Source of the DNA: an uncultured Cyclobacteriaceae bacterium
GTDB lineage: Bacteria > Bacteroidota > Bacteroidia > Cytophagales > Cyclobacteriaceae
Direction of reading: 5' to 3'
Assembly: GCA_905479015.1 (NCBI GenBank)
Contig: CAJQKV010000007.1
Coordinates: 1-64,000, forward strand
Length of the DNA stretch: 64,000 nucleotides
The position numbers were made by a program, and so were the translations under genes. The notes under the pieces were generated by a model. That model was not told the origin of the DNA and did no database searches. It saw nothing but the letters and a program-made list of their open reading frames with translations. Positions 1 through 8,943 of this stretch are shown here, one piece after another (the stretch's first letter is position 1; the number at the start of each line of letters is the position of its first letter).

Positions 1-765
1 ATGCTTAATGGCATTTTCAACCAGTAATAATAAGGTACCAGAAGGAATTTTGAATTCCTCAAGATTCTCTGAAACTTGATTACTCACGATGAGTCCTTCT
101 TCAAAACGTACTTTTTGAAGATAAAAATAATTTTCAATTACTCTTTGCTCATTTCCGAGATCTGACAACTGATCCACCTTTTGTTCGAGCATAAACCTAT
201 ACATAAGGGATAATTTTTTTACAAAAAGCTGTGCAGATTTATTCTCATCAATCAATGCATATAAATTGGTCAAACAATTGAAGAGAAAATGCGGATTAAT
301 TTGAGCCTGAAGATTTTTTAACTGAACCTCAATATTTTCGCGCTCATTTTGTTCATTCAATAATTTCAATTTCTTGTTAGTTACTCTTAAGTTGAAGGTT
401 TCTAAAGCATATTTAATGGCTATGGACATGTCAATAAAAGACCATGGCTTAACAATAAAATAGAAAACATGTCCTTCATTAATGGCCCTGATGACCAGCT
501 CATTTTCTGAGTGTCCCGTAATTAGAATTCTCATACTATCAGGCGAATACTTCATGGATTTTGTCAAAAAAGATATTCCAGTCATCTGTGGCATTCTGTG
601 ATCTGTCAAGATCAAAGCTATATTTTCGTGTTTCTGCAAAATATCTAAGCCTTCCCTACCTGATTGCGCGGTTAAGACGTCATAATTATCTGTAAATGAT
701 GTTTTAAAATATTCAATGGAGGCAAGGTCATCATCGACAAAAAGAATTTTTATGTTTTTTTGCAT
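1..765 (-). CDS. Receiver domain plus LytS-type histidine kinase (partial)
   Basis: The reading frame opens at an ATG (complement of 763-765) and runs off the left edge without a stop, giving 255 codons. Residues 1-120 are a response-regulator receiver: acidic pair in VDDD near residue 11, phosphoacceptor Asp in LTDHRMP, and conserved Lys in VKPW. A linker helix (about 125-160) leads to a LytS-type kinase core with phosphoacceptor His in INPHFLFN. The last residues (VENAIKH) are the start of the ATP-binding N box, so most of the catalytic domain lies outside the window. It should be a cytoplasmic signalling protein because no membrane segment is visible. The receiver in front of a LytS kinase, rather than a membrane sensor, suggests it takes phosphate from another kinase. 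Its partner is not evident here. Confidence 0.85.
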   Translation of the reverse strand, partial: MQKNIKILFVDDDLASIEYFKTSFTDNYDVLTAQSGREGLDILQKHENIALILTDHRMPQMTGISFLTKSMKYSPDSMRILITGHSENELVIRAINEGHVFYFIVKPWSFIDMSIAIKYALETFNLRVTNKKLKLLNEQNERENIEVQLKNLQAQINPHFLFNCLTNLYALIDENKSAQLFVKKLSLMYRFMLEQKVDQLSDLGNEQRVIENYFYLQKVRFEEGLIVSNQVSENLEEFKIPSGTLLLLVENAIKH

Positions 766-1006
766 GGCAGATTAATTAAAATTTTGATTTTATTTTAAAT
801 CAAGAATGCTATTTGCATACAACGCTTATGCTCTTTAATATTATATACTCATTTGAGCTCGCAGGTAACCCAATATGAGAAAAATATAATTTTCCTCATT
901 GAAAATTCTGAATATATAGGTTGAAAACTGAGCTGTGCAGTTATTTGAATAACCGACAGGATGATGATTTAGACGTTAAGCACTTGCCTTTTTTACCGAT
1001 AATTTA

Positions 1007-1618
1007 TCACTCACTGAGACGATGATAATCATTCCAGGTATCCATATCCTGTAAAAATTGAGGGGTATTAGACTCGAAATATTGAACTGAATGCATGGCA
1101 GATTTCACAATCACCTTACATCCTTCCGCATCATCATTTAGCATAATTCGGGATCTAAAAGATTGCGAAAAAATAACAGGATTACCTATTTGATCACCCA
1201 CTTTGGGTAAAGTTATCAGTTCTTGTTGAGCAGCCTTCAATAAATGATATTGCGCTAATTTCGCATAATCAGGACCTTTGATACCAAACATATCCCCTAA
1301 ACAAATAATAAAACCATGGGTCTGATCATCCGCAGCATCAACTCCTTGTTGGATAGAACTGGTCAATCCTTTTTTATAATCTGAATTAGTGATGATTTTT
1401 ATTTCATTACCATAGCCTTGCAATGCGGATTTGAATTCATCCTCATCATTCCCTAACACCACCAAGACCTCATGAAATCCTGCCGCCAAAACATTGGAAA
1501 TGGTATGAGAGAGAATAGACTTCCCTTGCCAATCCAAAAGCAATTTATTGGCTCCTGGGAGACGAGAAGAGAGTCCTGCACCCATGATTAATGCAGAAAG
1601 ATTCAGAATTTTATCCAT
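1007..1618 (-). CDS. MocA/MobA-like nucleotidyltransferase
   Basis: A 203-residue protein of the NTP-transferase family related to molybdenum cofactor cytidylyl- or guanylyltransferases. The N-terminal glycine-rich nucleotide loop (GAGLSSRLPGANK, residues 13-25) is followed by a GDM metal-binding acidic motif near residue 108 and the GNPVIF motif near residue 146 typical of the MocA branch. Length fits the family (190-210). These enzymes transfer a nucleotide to molybdopterin. No other molybdenum-cofactor or molybdoenzyme gene lies in the window, so the actual acceptor is uncertain. It is probably its own transcription unit, with 240 bases separating it from the kinase gene downstream. Confidence 0.8.
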   Translation of the reverse strand: MDKILNLSALIMGAGLSSRLPGANKLLLDWQGKSILSHTISNVLAAGFHEVLVVLGNDEDEFKSALQGYGNEIKIITNSDYKKGLTSSIQQGVDAADDQTHGFIICLGDMFGIKGPDYAKLAQYHLLKAAQQELITLPKVGDQIGNPVIFSQSFRSRIMLNDDAEGCKVIVKSAMHSVQYFESNTPQFLQDMDTWNDYHRLSE

Positions 1619-2102
1619 ATTTCAAAAACAATTATTCTTGGATAAGAAATGATTCATTCTAGCAATTTCAGTAATAATTTTAACATAGCGTAACATTTAT
1701 CTGACCATCTGTGAGATCTAAGGGAACTCAACTTGCTTTTACGGGAATTAGAAGGGACGAAAGACGGCGCTGTTTCATAAAATATTATAGAAAAAGTGCA
1801 ATTTAGTTTGAAGACTTTCTCTTCGTAACCAGTGAAATTAAGGATTTATAGGATAAAGGTGTTCGTTTCTGAGCCTATGAACCTAGTGATAAAGAACAAT
1901 CGTTAGATCAACAAAATCGCCAGGAGCAATAGCCTAGTACAAGAGCATTATCCTTATCATGTATAAGTAAGTCTACTTGAAAAATATTCTTGGCCAAGAA
2001 TCAGCATGAGAACAATTACCAAAAGTCCGCTACTCAATTACTTGCTTCGGTAAAAACGGAATATTATAGAATGACAAAGCTTTTAGAAATGATCAATTGA
2101 AT
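1619..2102. other. Gene-poor stretch, possible decayed frame
   Basis: No intact gene is visible here on either strand. In the plus-strand frame beginning at 1741 there are protein-like segments rich in charged residues, ending at TGA 2098-2100, but broken by at least five in-frame stops. This could be a badly decayed gene or chance; I cannot name a family. Confidence 0.3.
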
Positions 2103-2324
2103 TCAGGACTCCTCTTCTTTATTTTTTGGTTTCTTTCTAAGTCTCTTTATCCAGCTGCTTTTACCCAATTTCGATAAAACCCCGAGCCAAAGAAAAAAAA
2201 GTAAGAAAAAAGCAACCTTACCGTATACTGGGGAAAGATCAGTAGTATGACTAATCACATTTGTACAAACAAATGCCAACAACAATGATAGCGCTAAATT
2301 CTCCTTGGTTAGAAATGAAAACAT
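2103..2324 (-). CDS. Small two-helix membrane protein, unknown
   Basis: A 73-residue frame that I do not recognise. It reads like a real small membrane protein: a hydrophobic segment at about residues 9-25, a second at about 36-52, and a strongly basic then acidic tail (RLRKKPKNKEEES) that would sit in the cytoplasm by the positive-inside rule. A weak purine-rich stretch precedes the ATG. The opposite-strand frame over the same bases is less protein-like. It stands alone between MocA-like and galE genes, which gives no clue to its role. Confidence 0.45.
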   Translation of the reverse strand: MFSFLTKENLALSLLLAFVCTNVISHTTDLSPVYGKVAFFLLFFLWLGVLSKLGKSSWIKRLRKKPKNKEEES

Positions 2325-2550
2325 CCTGCAAAAATGGCCTATTCAATCCGAAAAATAAAAATTATGAAAAGATTTTTAGTAGTATAGTCGGACTAAGTTT
2401 TTTTGTTGACTTCAATTCCTTTTTCATTATTTCAAGCCTTTGAGGCGTATCCCTTATTCTAAAACATGATGAATACAATTGGAATTATATTAAGCTATTT
2501 TAAAAAAAAATTAAGTTCGTTACCTTAATCTTGTATTTTACATAGGTATT

Positions 2551-3570
2551 ATGGCTAAAAGAATATTGTTAACCGGAGGTACTGGATACATAGGATCACA
2601 CACGGCTGTTGAACTCATCCATCAAGGTTATGAGGTCATTATCGTGGATGACTTGTCTAATTCTGAGCATCGTACAATTGAGAGCATCGAAAAAATAACA
2701 GGTACAAAACCTGAATTTCATCAGTTTGATTTGAGAAATTCTCCCTCCTTGGAGAAACTCTTCAAGGACAATAAATTTGATGGTATTATTCATTTTGCTG
2801 CGAAAAAAGCAGTCGGAGAATCCGTAGAAAAACCCCTTTTATATTATGATGTAAACTTAAATTCCATGCTTAATTTATTGAAATTAATGGAATTACATAA
2901 AGTTTCAAATCTTGTTTTTTCTTCTAGTTGTACCGTTTATGGTCAACCCTCTCAACTCCCCGTAACTGAGGATACACCATTTGCTTTGGCCGAATCACCC
3001 TATGGGCACACCAAACAAATAGGAGAAGATATTCTCAATCATACGACCCGAACTAATGGGCAACTCCAAGCCTTGTCATTAAGGTATTTCAATCCTGTAG
3101 GGGCACACCCTTCCGCCTTGATCGGTGAATTGCCGGTTGGAGTTCCAGCCAATCTGGTTCCTTTTATTACTCAGACAGCGGCTGGGTTACGATCCGAATT
3201 GAAAGTATATGGAAATGACTATAATACACCCGACGGAACGGCCATACGAGATTATATTCATGTGGTAGACCTTGCCAAAGCACATGTCCGTGCGATTGAA
3301 CGTATGCTAAACCATGAACAAAAAAAATCCTATGAATATTTCAACATCGGAACGGGCAAAGGGAGCTCTGTGCTTGAAGTCATTCAAGCCTTTGAAAAGA
3401 TCAATCACACCAAAGTACCCTATGAAGTAGTGGATCGGAGAGCTGGAGACATCGTAAGGATCTATGCTGATACGACACGGGCCAATCATGAACTGAACTG
3501 GAAGGCTCAACTCAATTTAGATGACATGATGAAATCAGCATGGAAATGGCAAAAAACCCTCATTTCTTGA
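2551..3570 (+). CDS. galE: UDP-glucose 4-epimerase
   Basis: A 339-residue cytoplasmic epimerase of the extended short-chain dehydrogenase family that interconverts UDP-glucose and UDP-galactose. The NAD-binding loop GGTGYIGSH lies at residues 8-16, the catalytic Ser in the SSSCTVYG segment (about 123-130), and the Tyr/Lys pair in SPYGHTK (about 149-155). The C-terminal half has the usual sugar-binding features (RYFNPVGAHPS, RDYIHVVDL). Full family length. It probably feeds surface-polysaccharide precursors. A weak -7-like box (TAATCTTG, one mismatch to TAnnTTTG) lies at 2526-2533, 17 bases before the ATG. Confidence 0.95.
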   Translation: MAKRILLTGGTGYIGSHTAVELIHQGYEVIIVDDLSNSEHRTIESIEKITGTKPEFHQFDLRNSPSLEKLFKDNKFDGIIHFAAKKAVGESVEKPLLYYDVNLNSMLNLLKLMELHKVSNLVFSSSCTVYGQPSQLPVTEDTPFALAESPYGHTKQIGEDILNHTTRTNGQLQALSLRYFNPVGAHPSALIGELPVGVPANLVPFITQTAAGLRSELKVYGNDYNTPDGTAIRDYIHVVDLAKAHVRAIERMLNHEQKKSYEYFNIGTGKGSSVLEVIQAFEKINHTKVPYEVVDRRAGDIVRIYADTTRANHELNWKAQLNLDDMMKSAWKWQKTLIS

Positions 3571-3656
3571 TATATTAGCCATGAAAATTAAAGAACATAT
3601 ACTAAGCGAGGAAGAATTCGTTTTCATACCTAAGGTTTCTCAATAAAAAATTTCTC

Positions 3657-5102
3657 ATGCGCTATTTGAATTTAATATCGATACTTTTTGTCCTCACATC
3701 TTTGTCTATTTTCACGAGTTGCAATAAAGATGATGACCCAGGCATTGCTGCCGAAAATGAAGTCAACGCTTTCATTTGGGGAGCCATGAATTCTTGGTAT
3801 TATTGGCAAGAAGACGTGGATGACTTGAAAGATGAGCAATTTGCCTCTAGTAGCGAAAGAAATACTTTTTTGAATCAATTCGATGATCCCAATCTCTTAT
3901 TTGAATCCTTGAGATATGCTGATGATCGATTTTCATGGATCACCGATGATTACAATGCGCAAGATGAATATTTTGCAGGCATAACTACCGCTTTCGGCTT
4001 CAAATATGGTCTGGTAAGATGGTTGGGAGATAGTGTCATTGGCTATGTCAGGTATGTCTTGCCCGATTCGCCTGCCTCTGAGGTAGACTTAATGCGTGGT
4101 GAATTATTTTATGGCATCAATGGTAGCCTCATGACTATGGATAATTATCAGGAATTATTGCAAAATCAAGAAAGCTACACGCTCGACGTCGCTAAAATTG
4201 AAGATAATGTGCTCATACCTACCCGTACGACGACCTCTTTTTTTGCTCGACAATTGACAGAAAACCCCGTCTTTCTCGAAAAAGTTTTAGAAATTGAAGG
4301 CTACAAAATTGGCTATCTCATGTACAATGGCTTTAGACATACCTTTCATGAGCAACTCAATGATGCCTTCGGGCTGTTCAAAAATGAAAATGTTACAGAA
4401 TTGGTTTTAGATTTGAGATATAACGGTGGAGGATCTATTTATACCACCATGCATTTGGCCAGTATGATTTACGGTAAAGCAACTCGAGCAGATGTCTTTG
4501 GTAAGATATTATACAATGAAAAGCACGGGGGCAATACCCGCGCCCTTTTTTTTGTGGATGATTTAGACGTAGTAGATGCTGAATATGAGAGCGTCTCAAC
4601 CCGTACATTGAATGAATTGAATATTGAACGAATTTACATCCTGGTCAGTAATCGATCTGCATCTGCAAGCGAACTCCTCATAGCGGGACTATTGCCTTAT
4701 ATGGAAGTCCGAATCATCGGAGATCAAACGGTAGGTAAAAATGAAGGGTCAAGAACCTTATATGACTCTCCACAATCAGATTTTAAAGAAAAAGACGGTA
4801 ATCTTAATTCCAATCATACCTATGCCCTACAACCCATTATCAGTAAATTGGCTAATTCATTAGATTTTAGTGATTATTCTATGGGATTTTTGCCTGATAT
4901 TGAAGCCAAAGAAACTGATTATTTAGAATTCATACAACCCTTAGGGGCGGATGATGAATTATTGTTAAGCATCGCCATTGATGAAATCACGGGTAGAAAT
5001 GGGCTGGGTAGAATCGCACCTTTCTCACCTCATCCAGTCATTGATGAGCCCCTTAAAAATCCCTTCATGTTTGAGATGTACCTCAACGGGATCTCCAACT
5101 AG
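3657..5102 (+). CDS. S41 family peptidase, lipoprotein
   Basis: A 481-residue exported serine protease of the C-terminal processing (tail-specific) family. The N-terminus is a lipoprotein signal ending in a TSC lipobox (Cys about residue 22), followed by an acidic DDD stretch, so it should be anchored in an outer or inner membrane. An N-terminal bundle (about 35-110) precedes a PDZ-like segment (about 125-190), then the S41 core with LRYNGGG near 255-262, the catalytic Ser in NRSASASELL (about 335-344) and the Lys in the VGKN stretch about 25 residues later. It degrades or trims proteins outside the cytoplasm. It follows galE by 86 bases but is functionally unrelated. Confidence 0.88.
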   Translation: MRYLNLISILFVLTSLSIFTSCNKDDDPGIAAENEVNAFIWGAMNSWYYWQEDVDDLKDEQFASSSERNTFLNQFDDPNLLFESLRYADDRFSWITDDYNAQDEYFAGITTAFGFKYGLVRWLGDSVIGYVRYVLPDSPASEVDLMRGELFYGINGSLMTMDNYQELLQNQESYTLDVAKIEDNVLIPTRTTTSFFARQLTENPVFLEKVLEIEGYKIGYLMYNGFRHTFHEQLNDAFGLFKNENVTELVLDLRYNGGGSIYTTMHLASMIYGKATRADVFGKILYNEKHGGNTRALFFVDDLDVVDAEYESVSTRTLNELNIERIYILVSNRSASASELLIAGLLPYMEVRIIGDQTVGKNEGSRTLYDSPQSDFKEKDGNLNSNHTYALQPIISKLANSLDFSDYSMGFLPDIEAKETDYLEFIQPLGADDELLLSIAIDEITGRNGLGRIAPFSPHPVIDEPLKNPFMFEMYLNGISN

Positions 5103-5196
5103 TCAGGTCTTTTCTTTTTAATATAGTTTTTTTTCCGCCCCTTAAAATTCATGAATTAATAAGGTGCCAGCATTAGCTGTTTAACAGCAAAATTCC

Positions 5197-5204
5197 TAAG
5201 TTTG
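5197..5204 (+). promoter_or_regulatory. Bacteroidota -7 box for the Ocd-family gene
   Basis: TAAGTTTG fits the Bacteroidota -7 consensus TAnnTTTG exactly. It predicts transcription from about 5209, just before the ATG at 5220, and makes the upstream in-frame TTG at 5202 an unlikely start because it lies inside the box. No clear -33 TTTG is visible. Confidence 0.45.
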
Positions 5205-5219
5205 AGCAAACGGAAACTC

Positions 5220-6188
5220 ATGCCTACAATTCTCAAAATCGATGAAATCAAATCTCTGCTCAAGAAAGTTGACATAAACCATGCAATGGAAATAGGCTTT
5301 AAGGCCTATAGTAATGGTCAAAGTGTAGTGCCACCAGTTGGCGAACTCCTTTTCAATAATCCCCCAGGCGATGTTCATATAAAATATGGCTATATCCTTG
5401 ATGATGATTATTACGTCATTAAGATCGCCTCAGGTTTCTATGAAAATCCAAAATTAGGCATCGCCTCAGGTCAAGGTTTAATGCTCTTATTTAAACAGCA
5501 AACAGGCCAGCTGGTGGCCTTGTTATTGGATGACGGCTATCTCACTGATATTCGTACGGCAGCCGCGGGAGCACTGGCAGCCCAATATTTTGCACCCAAA
5601 AATGTAAGGGCCATTGGCATCATAGGCACAGGGGTTCAAGCTAAATTTCAACTACAACATCTTCAAAAAACCTTAACATGCCGTGACGTATGGTTGTGGG
5701 GTCGAAATGAACGCCATGCCGAAAAATTGAAGCACGACTTAGGTTCAAATTGGAATATACACATAGCAACTTCTCCTTCACAAGTGGCCCAACATTGTCA
5801 ACTATTAGTTACCACCACCCCTTCAGAAACGGCGCTATTGCATGCCGATGACATTCAAGCAGGTACCCACATTACGGCCGTAGGATCCGATACCGCTACC
5901 AAGCAAGAATTATCAGGAGACCTACTAAAAAAAGCCGATCTGATCATTGCCGATAGCCTGCCCCAAAGCAAAAGTAGGGGTGAAATTCATCAAGCGACCA
6001 GAGGGAGATTTATCCAAACTAATGATGTATACGAATTGGGTGCTGCTATCCAAGACCCTAAATTACAACGTAAAAATGATCATCAAATAACAATAGTAGA
6101 TTTGACAGGTGTGGCAGTACAAGACATCATGATTGCCAAATCAGTTTATTTGCAACATCTATTGACCCAGCAAGATGCTCAATTATAA
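5220..6188 (+). CDS. Ornithine cyclodeaminase / mu-crystallin family protein
   Basis: I take the ATG at 5220 (322 residues) as start. The protein belongs to the NAD(P)-dependent ornithine cyclodeaminase/mu-crystallin family: an N-terminal substrate domain with the conserved HIKYGY and LDDGYLTDIRTAAAGA stretches, then a Rossmann fold with IGIIGTGVQAKFQLQ. Members include ornithine cyclodeaminase, alanine dehydrogenase and ketimine reductases, so the exact substrate cannot be read from sequence. Its stop overlaps the start of threonine synthase by 14 bases, so it is translationally coupled to the threonine genes and may act on a related amino or imino acid. That link is inference from position. 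Confidence 0.85.
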   Translation: MPTILKIDEIKSLLKKVDINHAMEIGFKAYSNGQSVVPPVGELLFNNPPGDVHIKYGYILDDDYYVIKIASGFYENPKLGIASGQGLMLLFKQQTGQLVALLLDDGYLTDIRTAAAGALAAQYFAPKNVRAIGIIGTGVQAKFQLQHLQKTLTCRDVWLWGRNERHAEKLKHDLGSNWNIHIATSPSQVAQHCQLLVTTTPSETALLHADDIQAGTHITAVGSDTATKQELSGDLLKKADLIIADSLPQSKSRGEIHQATRGRFIQTNDVYELGAAIQDPKLQRKNDHQITIVDLTGVAVQDIMIAKSVYLQHLLTQQDAQL

Positions 6189-7626
6189 AAGCAACAAAGG
6201 AGGTGGTCCTACCGTCGACTTTGAAAAAGCTATTTTGGATGGCTACGCATCAGATGGTGGATTATATGTGCCCGAATATTTACCAAAAGTGACGCATTCT
6301 GATTTAAATAAATGGAAATCGCTGAGCTACAAAGCACTGGCATTCGAAGTATTATCATTGTTTATTGATCGTAGTATTGTCTCTGCTGTTGAGCTGCGTC
6401 TGCTCCTTGATGAATGTTATGACACTTTTGAAATCAAAGAAGTCATTCCCTTTCATCAGTTGGAAACTCGGGATGAAACCTACATCATGGAATTGTTTTA
6501 TGGCCCTACCCTTTCCTTTAAGGACGTAGGCATGTCTTTTATGGTTAATTTGGTTAATTTCTTTCTTAAAAGAAAAAGCGAACATCTCTCGGTGATCGTA
6601 GCGACCACAGGAGATACGGGCCCCGCCGCAGCGCATTTTGTAGCCGGAAAATCGAATTTAGATGCCTGGGTTTTGTATCCGAAAGGACTGATTACTGAGG
6701 CACAAGAAAGACAAATGACCACCCTACCCCATGCCAATGTACATCCCGTGGGCGTTTTTAATTGTCCGGAGGGGGGTGATGATCTTGATGTCGTCATTAG
6801 CCAACTTTATGCTGATGATGCTTTTAAAAATAAACTTAAACTGTCTAGTGTCAACTCCCTTAATTGGGGACGGATCATGATGCAGACCGTCCATTATTTC
6901 TATGGGTACCTGCGCATTGCGAAAGAAGTTGGCGCTCCCGTAAACATGGCCGTACCTTCTGGTGGCTTTGGTAATTTATGTGCTGGAGGATTGGCTAGAA
7001 AGATGGGATTGCCGATTCATTATTTGGTAGTAGCGAACAATCAAAACGCCTGCCTAAACCGAATTTTTACACAAGGTGTGTTTTCAAAGCAACCCATTCA
7101 CGAAACCGTTTCATCTGCTATAGATATATTGGTTCCCATCAATTTCTGGCGTTTTTTGTATTTTAATGTGGAGGGTGATACGGCAAAAATTAAGGAATGG
7201 ATGGAAACTTTTGAGCGAACAGGACAGGCCATTTTTGATGCAGAAACGATGGCCGAATACCGAAAAGGGTTTTTATCCAAAAGCATCTCCGATGAGCAGA
7301 CATTAAAAACCATTAAAAATGTCTTCGACGAGGAATATTATTTATTGGATCCACATGGAGCAGTGGCGGTAGCTGCAGCAGATCAATTAAAAGCACAATT
7401 GGGCGGGCATCCAATGATTTGTCTCGCTACCGCCCATCCTGCCAAGTTTCCTGAGACGTTGGAACGTTTATTGGGTGCTGATCAAATGCCCCGAGCCGCT
7501 ATGCATCCTTCTATTGAGGAAGCAAAAGTAAAATGTCAAAAAAATTATACGTGTCACTATTCCCACTTACACACTGCCTTAAAAGAAACCATGAATACCC
7601 ATTGGGATTTACATCACCCTGCTTAA
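6175..7626 (+). CDS. thrC: Threonine synthase
   Basis: A 483-residue PLP enzyme that converts O-phosphohomoserine to threonine. The N-terminus carries the family signature (YKSNKGG..., then DGGLYVPEYLP), and the PLP lysine is in GPTLSFKDVG near residue 113. TGDTGPAAA and the SVNSLNWGR segment are further family hallmarks of the longer (type II) form. The start lies inside the end of the preceding Ocd-family gene, and a homoserine kinase-like gene follows after 14 bases. Together thrC and the kinase supply the last two steps of threonine synthesis. Confidence 0.95.
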   Translation: MLNYKSNKGGGPTVDFEKAILDGYASDGGLYVPEYLPKVTHSDLNKWKSLSYKALAFEVLSLFIDRSIVSAVELRLLLDECYDTFEIKEVIPFHQLETRDETYIMELFYGPTLSFKDVGMSFMVNLVNFFLKRKSEHLSVIVATTGDTGPAAAHFVAGKSNLDAWVLYPKGLITEAQERQMTTLPHANVHPVGVFNCPEGGDDLDVVISQLYADDAFKNKLKLSSVNSLNWGRIMMQTVHYFYGYLRIAKEVGAPVNMAVPSGGFGNLCAGGLARKMGLPIHYLVVANNQNACLNRIFTQGVFSKQPIHETVSSAIDILVPINFWRFLYFNVEGDTAKIKEWMETFERTGQAIFDAETMAEYRKGFLSKSISDEQTLKTIKNVFDEEYYLLDPHGAVAVAAADQLKAQLGGHPMICLATAHPAKFPETLERLLGADQMPRAAMHPSIEEAKVKCQKNYTCHYSHLHTALKETMNTHWDLHHPA

Positions 7627-7640
7627 TTTTTTTTCAAAAA

Positions 7641-8582
7641 ATGGACCCTTATACAGCGCTAACTACACCAGACCTTTTCGAGATTTTGACACCCTATGGA
7701 TTGGAACCCTTTGATTCCTTTAGCGTATTAAGTGGGGGTATTGAAAATACCAATTACCAAGTCACTCTCAAGGAGGAGAACTACGTCATCAGTCTCTTTG
7801 AGCAAAAAACTTGGGAAGAGGTTCTGGCCCTAAGTCAACTCCTTCAATACCTAGAAAATAATCGTTTTGAGACCTCAAAAATAGTCTCTGCCAAAAACGG
7901 GATGCCGATCACGCTTTGGTGCCAAAAGCCTGTCATGATCAAAAGATTCATCTCGGGAGGAATCAAGTCCTATTTAACACTGCCGCTGATCGAGTTAGCA
8001 GGATTTCAGGTAGGTAAACTTCATCGAATACCTCCCCCAGATTATCTGCCAAATGATCTCAACTTTGGAAAAGAGCATTTTGATCTATTAAATGATTATG
8101 CGCCAAAAGATCCTTTTGGAACTTGGCTTACAAACATAGTCTCAGAGTTAGTACCTCACTTATCTGATGAACTTCCACGGGCTTTCATACATAGTGATCT
8201 GTTCTGTGACAATGTGCTTATTAGCCCAGACGAACAGAAGGTGACCCTAATGGATTTCGAGGAAGCTGCTCATTATTATCGCATATTTGATGTCGGAATG
8301 GCTATTATTGGGCTTTGCTCCGAAGAAGGTCGCCTCAACGCCGATAAAGTACAAGGTTTTTTAAGAGGTTATTCAAAGCAAGTCACCTTAACTGCAATTG
8401 AACAAAAGGGGCTGGGTGCCTTCACTGCCTATGCCGGCGCTTCCATGTCATTTTGGAGACACAAGAATTTCAATTTTATCCATCCAGAATTAAATCTAAA
8501 CGATCATTACAAAGCCTTACAGTCTCTGGCAAATGACGCACGTAATCAACCCTACGATTTTTTTAAGCTGAAATTAACCTAA
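7641..8582 (+). CDS. Homoserine kinase-like protein (APH fold)
   Basis: The frame is open from within thrC, but the ATG at 7641, just after the thrC stop, gives the standard 313-residue protein starting with the family-like MDPYTALTTPDLF segment. It has the aminoglycoside phosphotransferase/protein-kinase-like fold: glycine-rich SGGIENTNYQV near residues 33-43, catalytic HSDLFCDNVLI near 190-200, and MDFEEA as the metal-binding Asp motif. These ThrB2-type kinases phosphorylate homoserine, and the position directly after thrC supports this. A different small-molecule substrate (choline-like) is possible from the fold alone. Confidence 0.85.
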   Translation: MDPYTALTTPDLFEILTPYGLEPFDSFSVLSGGIENTNYQVTLKEENYVISLFEQKTWEEVLALSQLLQYLENNRFETSKIVSAKNGMPITLWCQKPVMIKRFISGGIKSYLTLPLIELAGFQVGKLHRIPPPDYLPNDLNFGKEHFDLLNDYAPKDPFGTWLTNIVSELVPHLSDELPRAFIHSDLFCDNVLISPDEQKVTLMDFEEAAHYYRIFDVGMAIIGLCSEEGRLNADKVQGFLRGYSKQVTLTAIEQKGLGAFTAYAGASMSFWRHKNFNFIHPELNLNDHYKALQSLANDARNQPYDFFKLKLT

Positions 8583-8943
8583 CCAATGACCATAATAAAT
8601 TGTTCTGAATCTAATGGTTATAGGATTCTGCAAGTAATCGCTGTACTACAAGAGATGTCGAATAGGCATATAATCACCCTTCTATTTAGAAAAAAAAGAA
8701 AGTTCAATCTCTTAAACTAATAGCCCAGTAATAATATCTATTTTGTGGATCAATCACAGAAATTCAGCCACCAAAGGCACACTTTAGGCAAAATAATACT
8801 TTAACTCAATTTCTTTTTAGTCCATTTTTAATAGCACTCGTTGCCTAGAATAGGTGATGCCTTGTTTGATAAGCCCAGAGTCATTAATTTGCCAATTAAA
8901 TCCCTTCTCATTTCCTCAAAAGACGATCAATGAACACGTAACT
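8583..8943. other. Intergenic region, nothing recognised
   Basis: AT-rich stretch between the homoserine kinase-like gene and the broken LytTR gene. I see no coding frame of note, RNA gene or clear terminator. Confidence 0.5.

Noticed and set aside
2261-2443. 60-codon plus-strand frame
   Set aside because: It overlaps the minus-strand small membrane protein, has low-complexity Phe/Ser composition and no family features.
3581-3646. 21-residue frame after galE starting MKIKEHILSEEE
   Set aside because: Looks slightly protein-like and lies just after galE, but is too short to support without conservation data.
7533-7640. N-terminal extension of the homoserine kinase-like frame into thrC
   Set aside because: These 36 codons are antiphase to thrC coding sequence and unlike the family; ATG 7641 fits the usual N-terminus.
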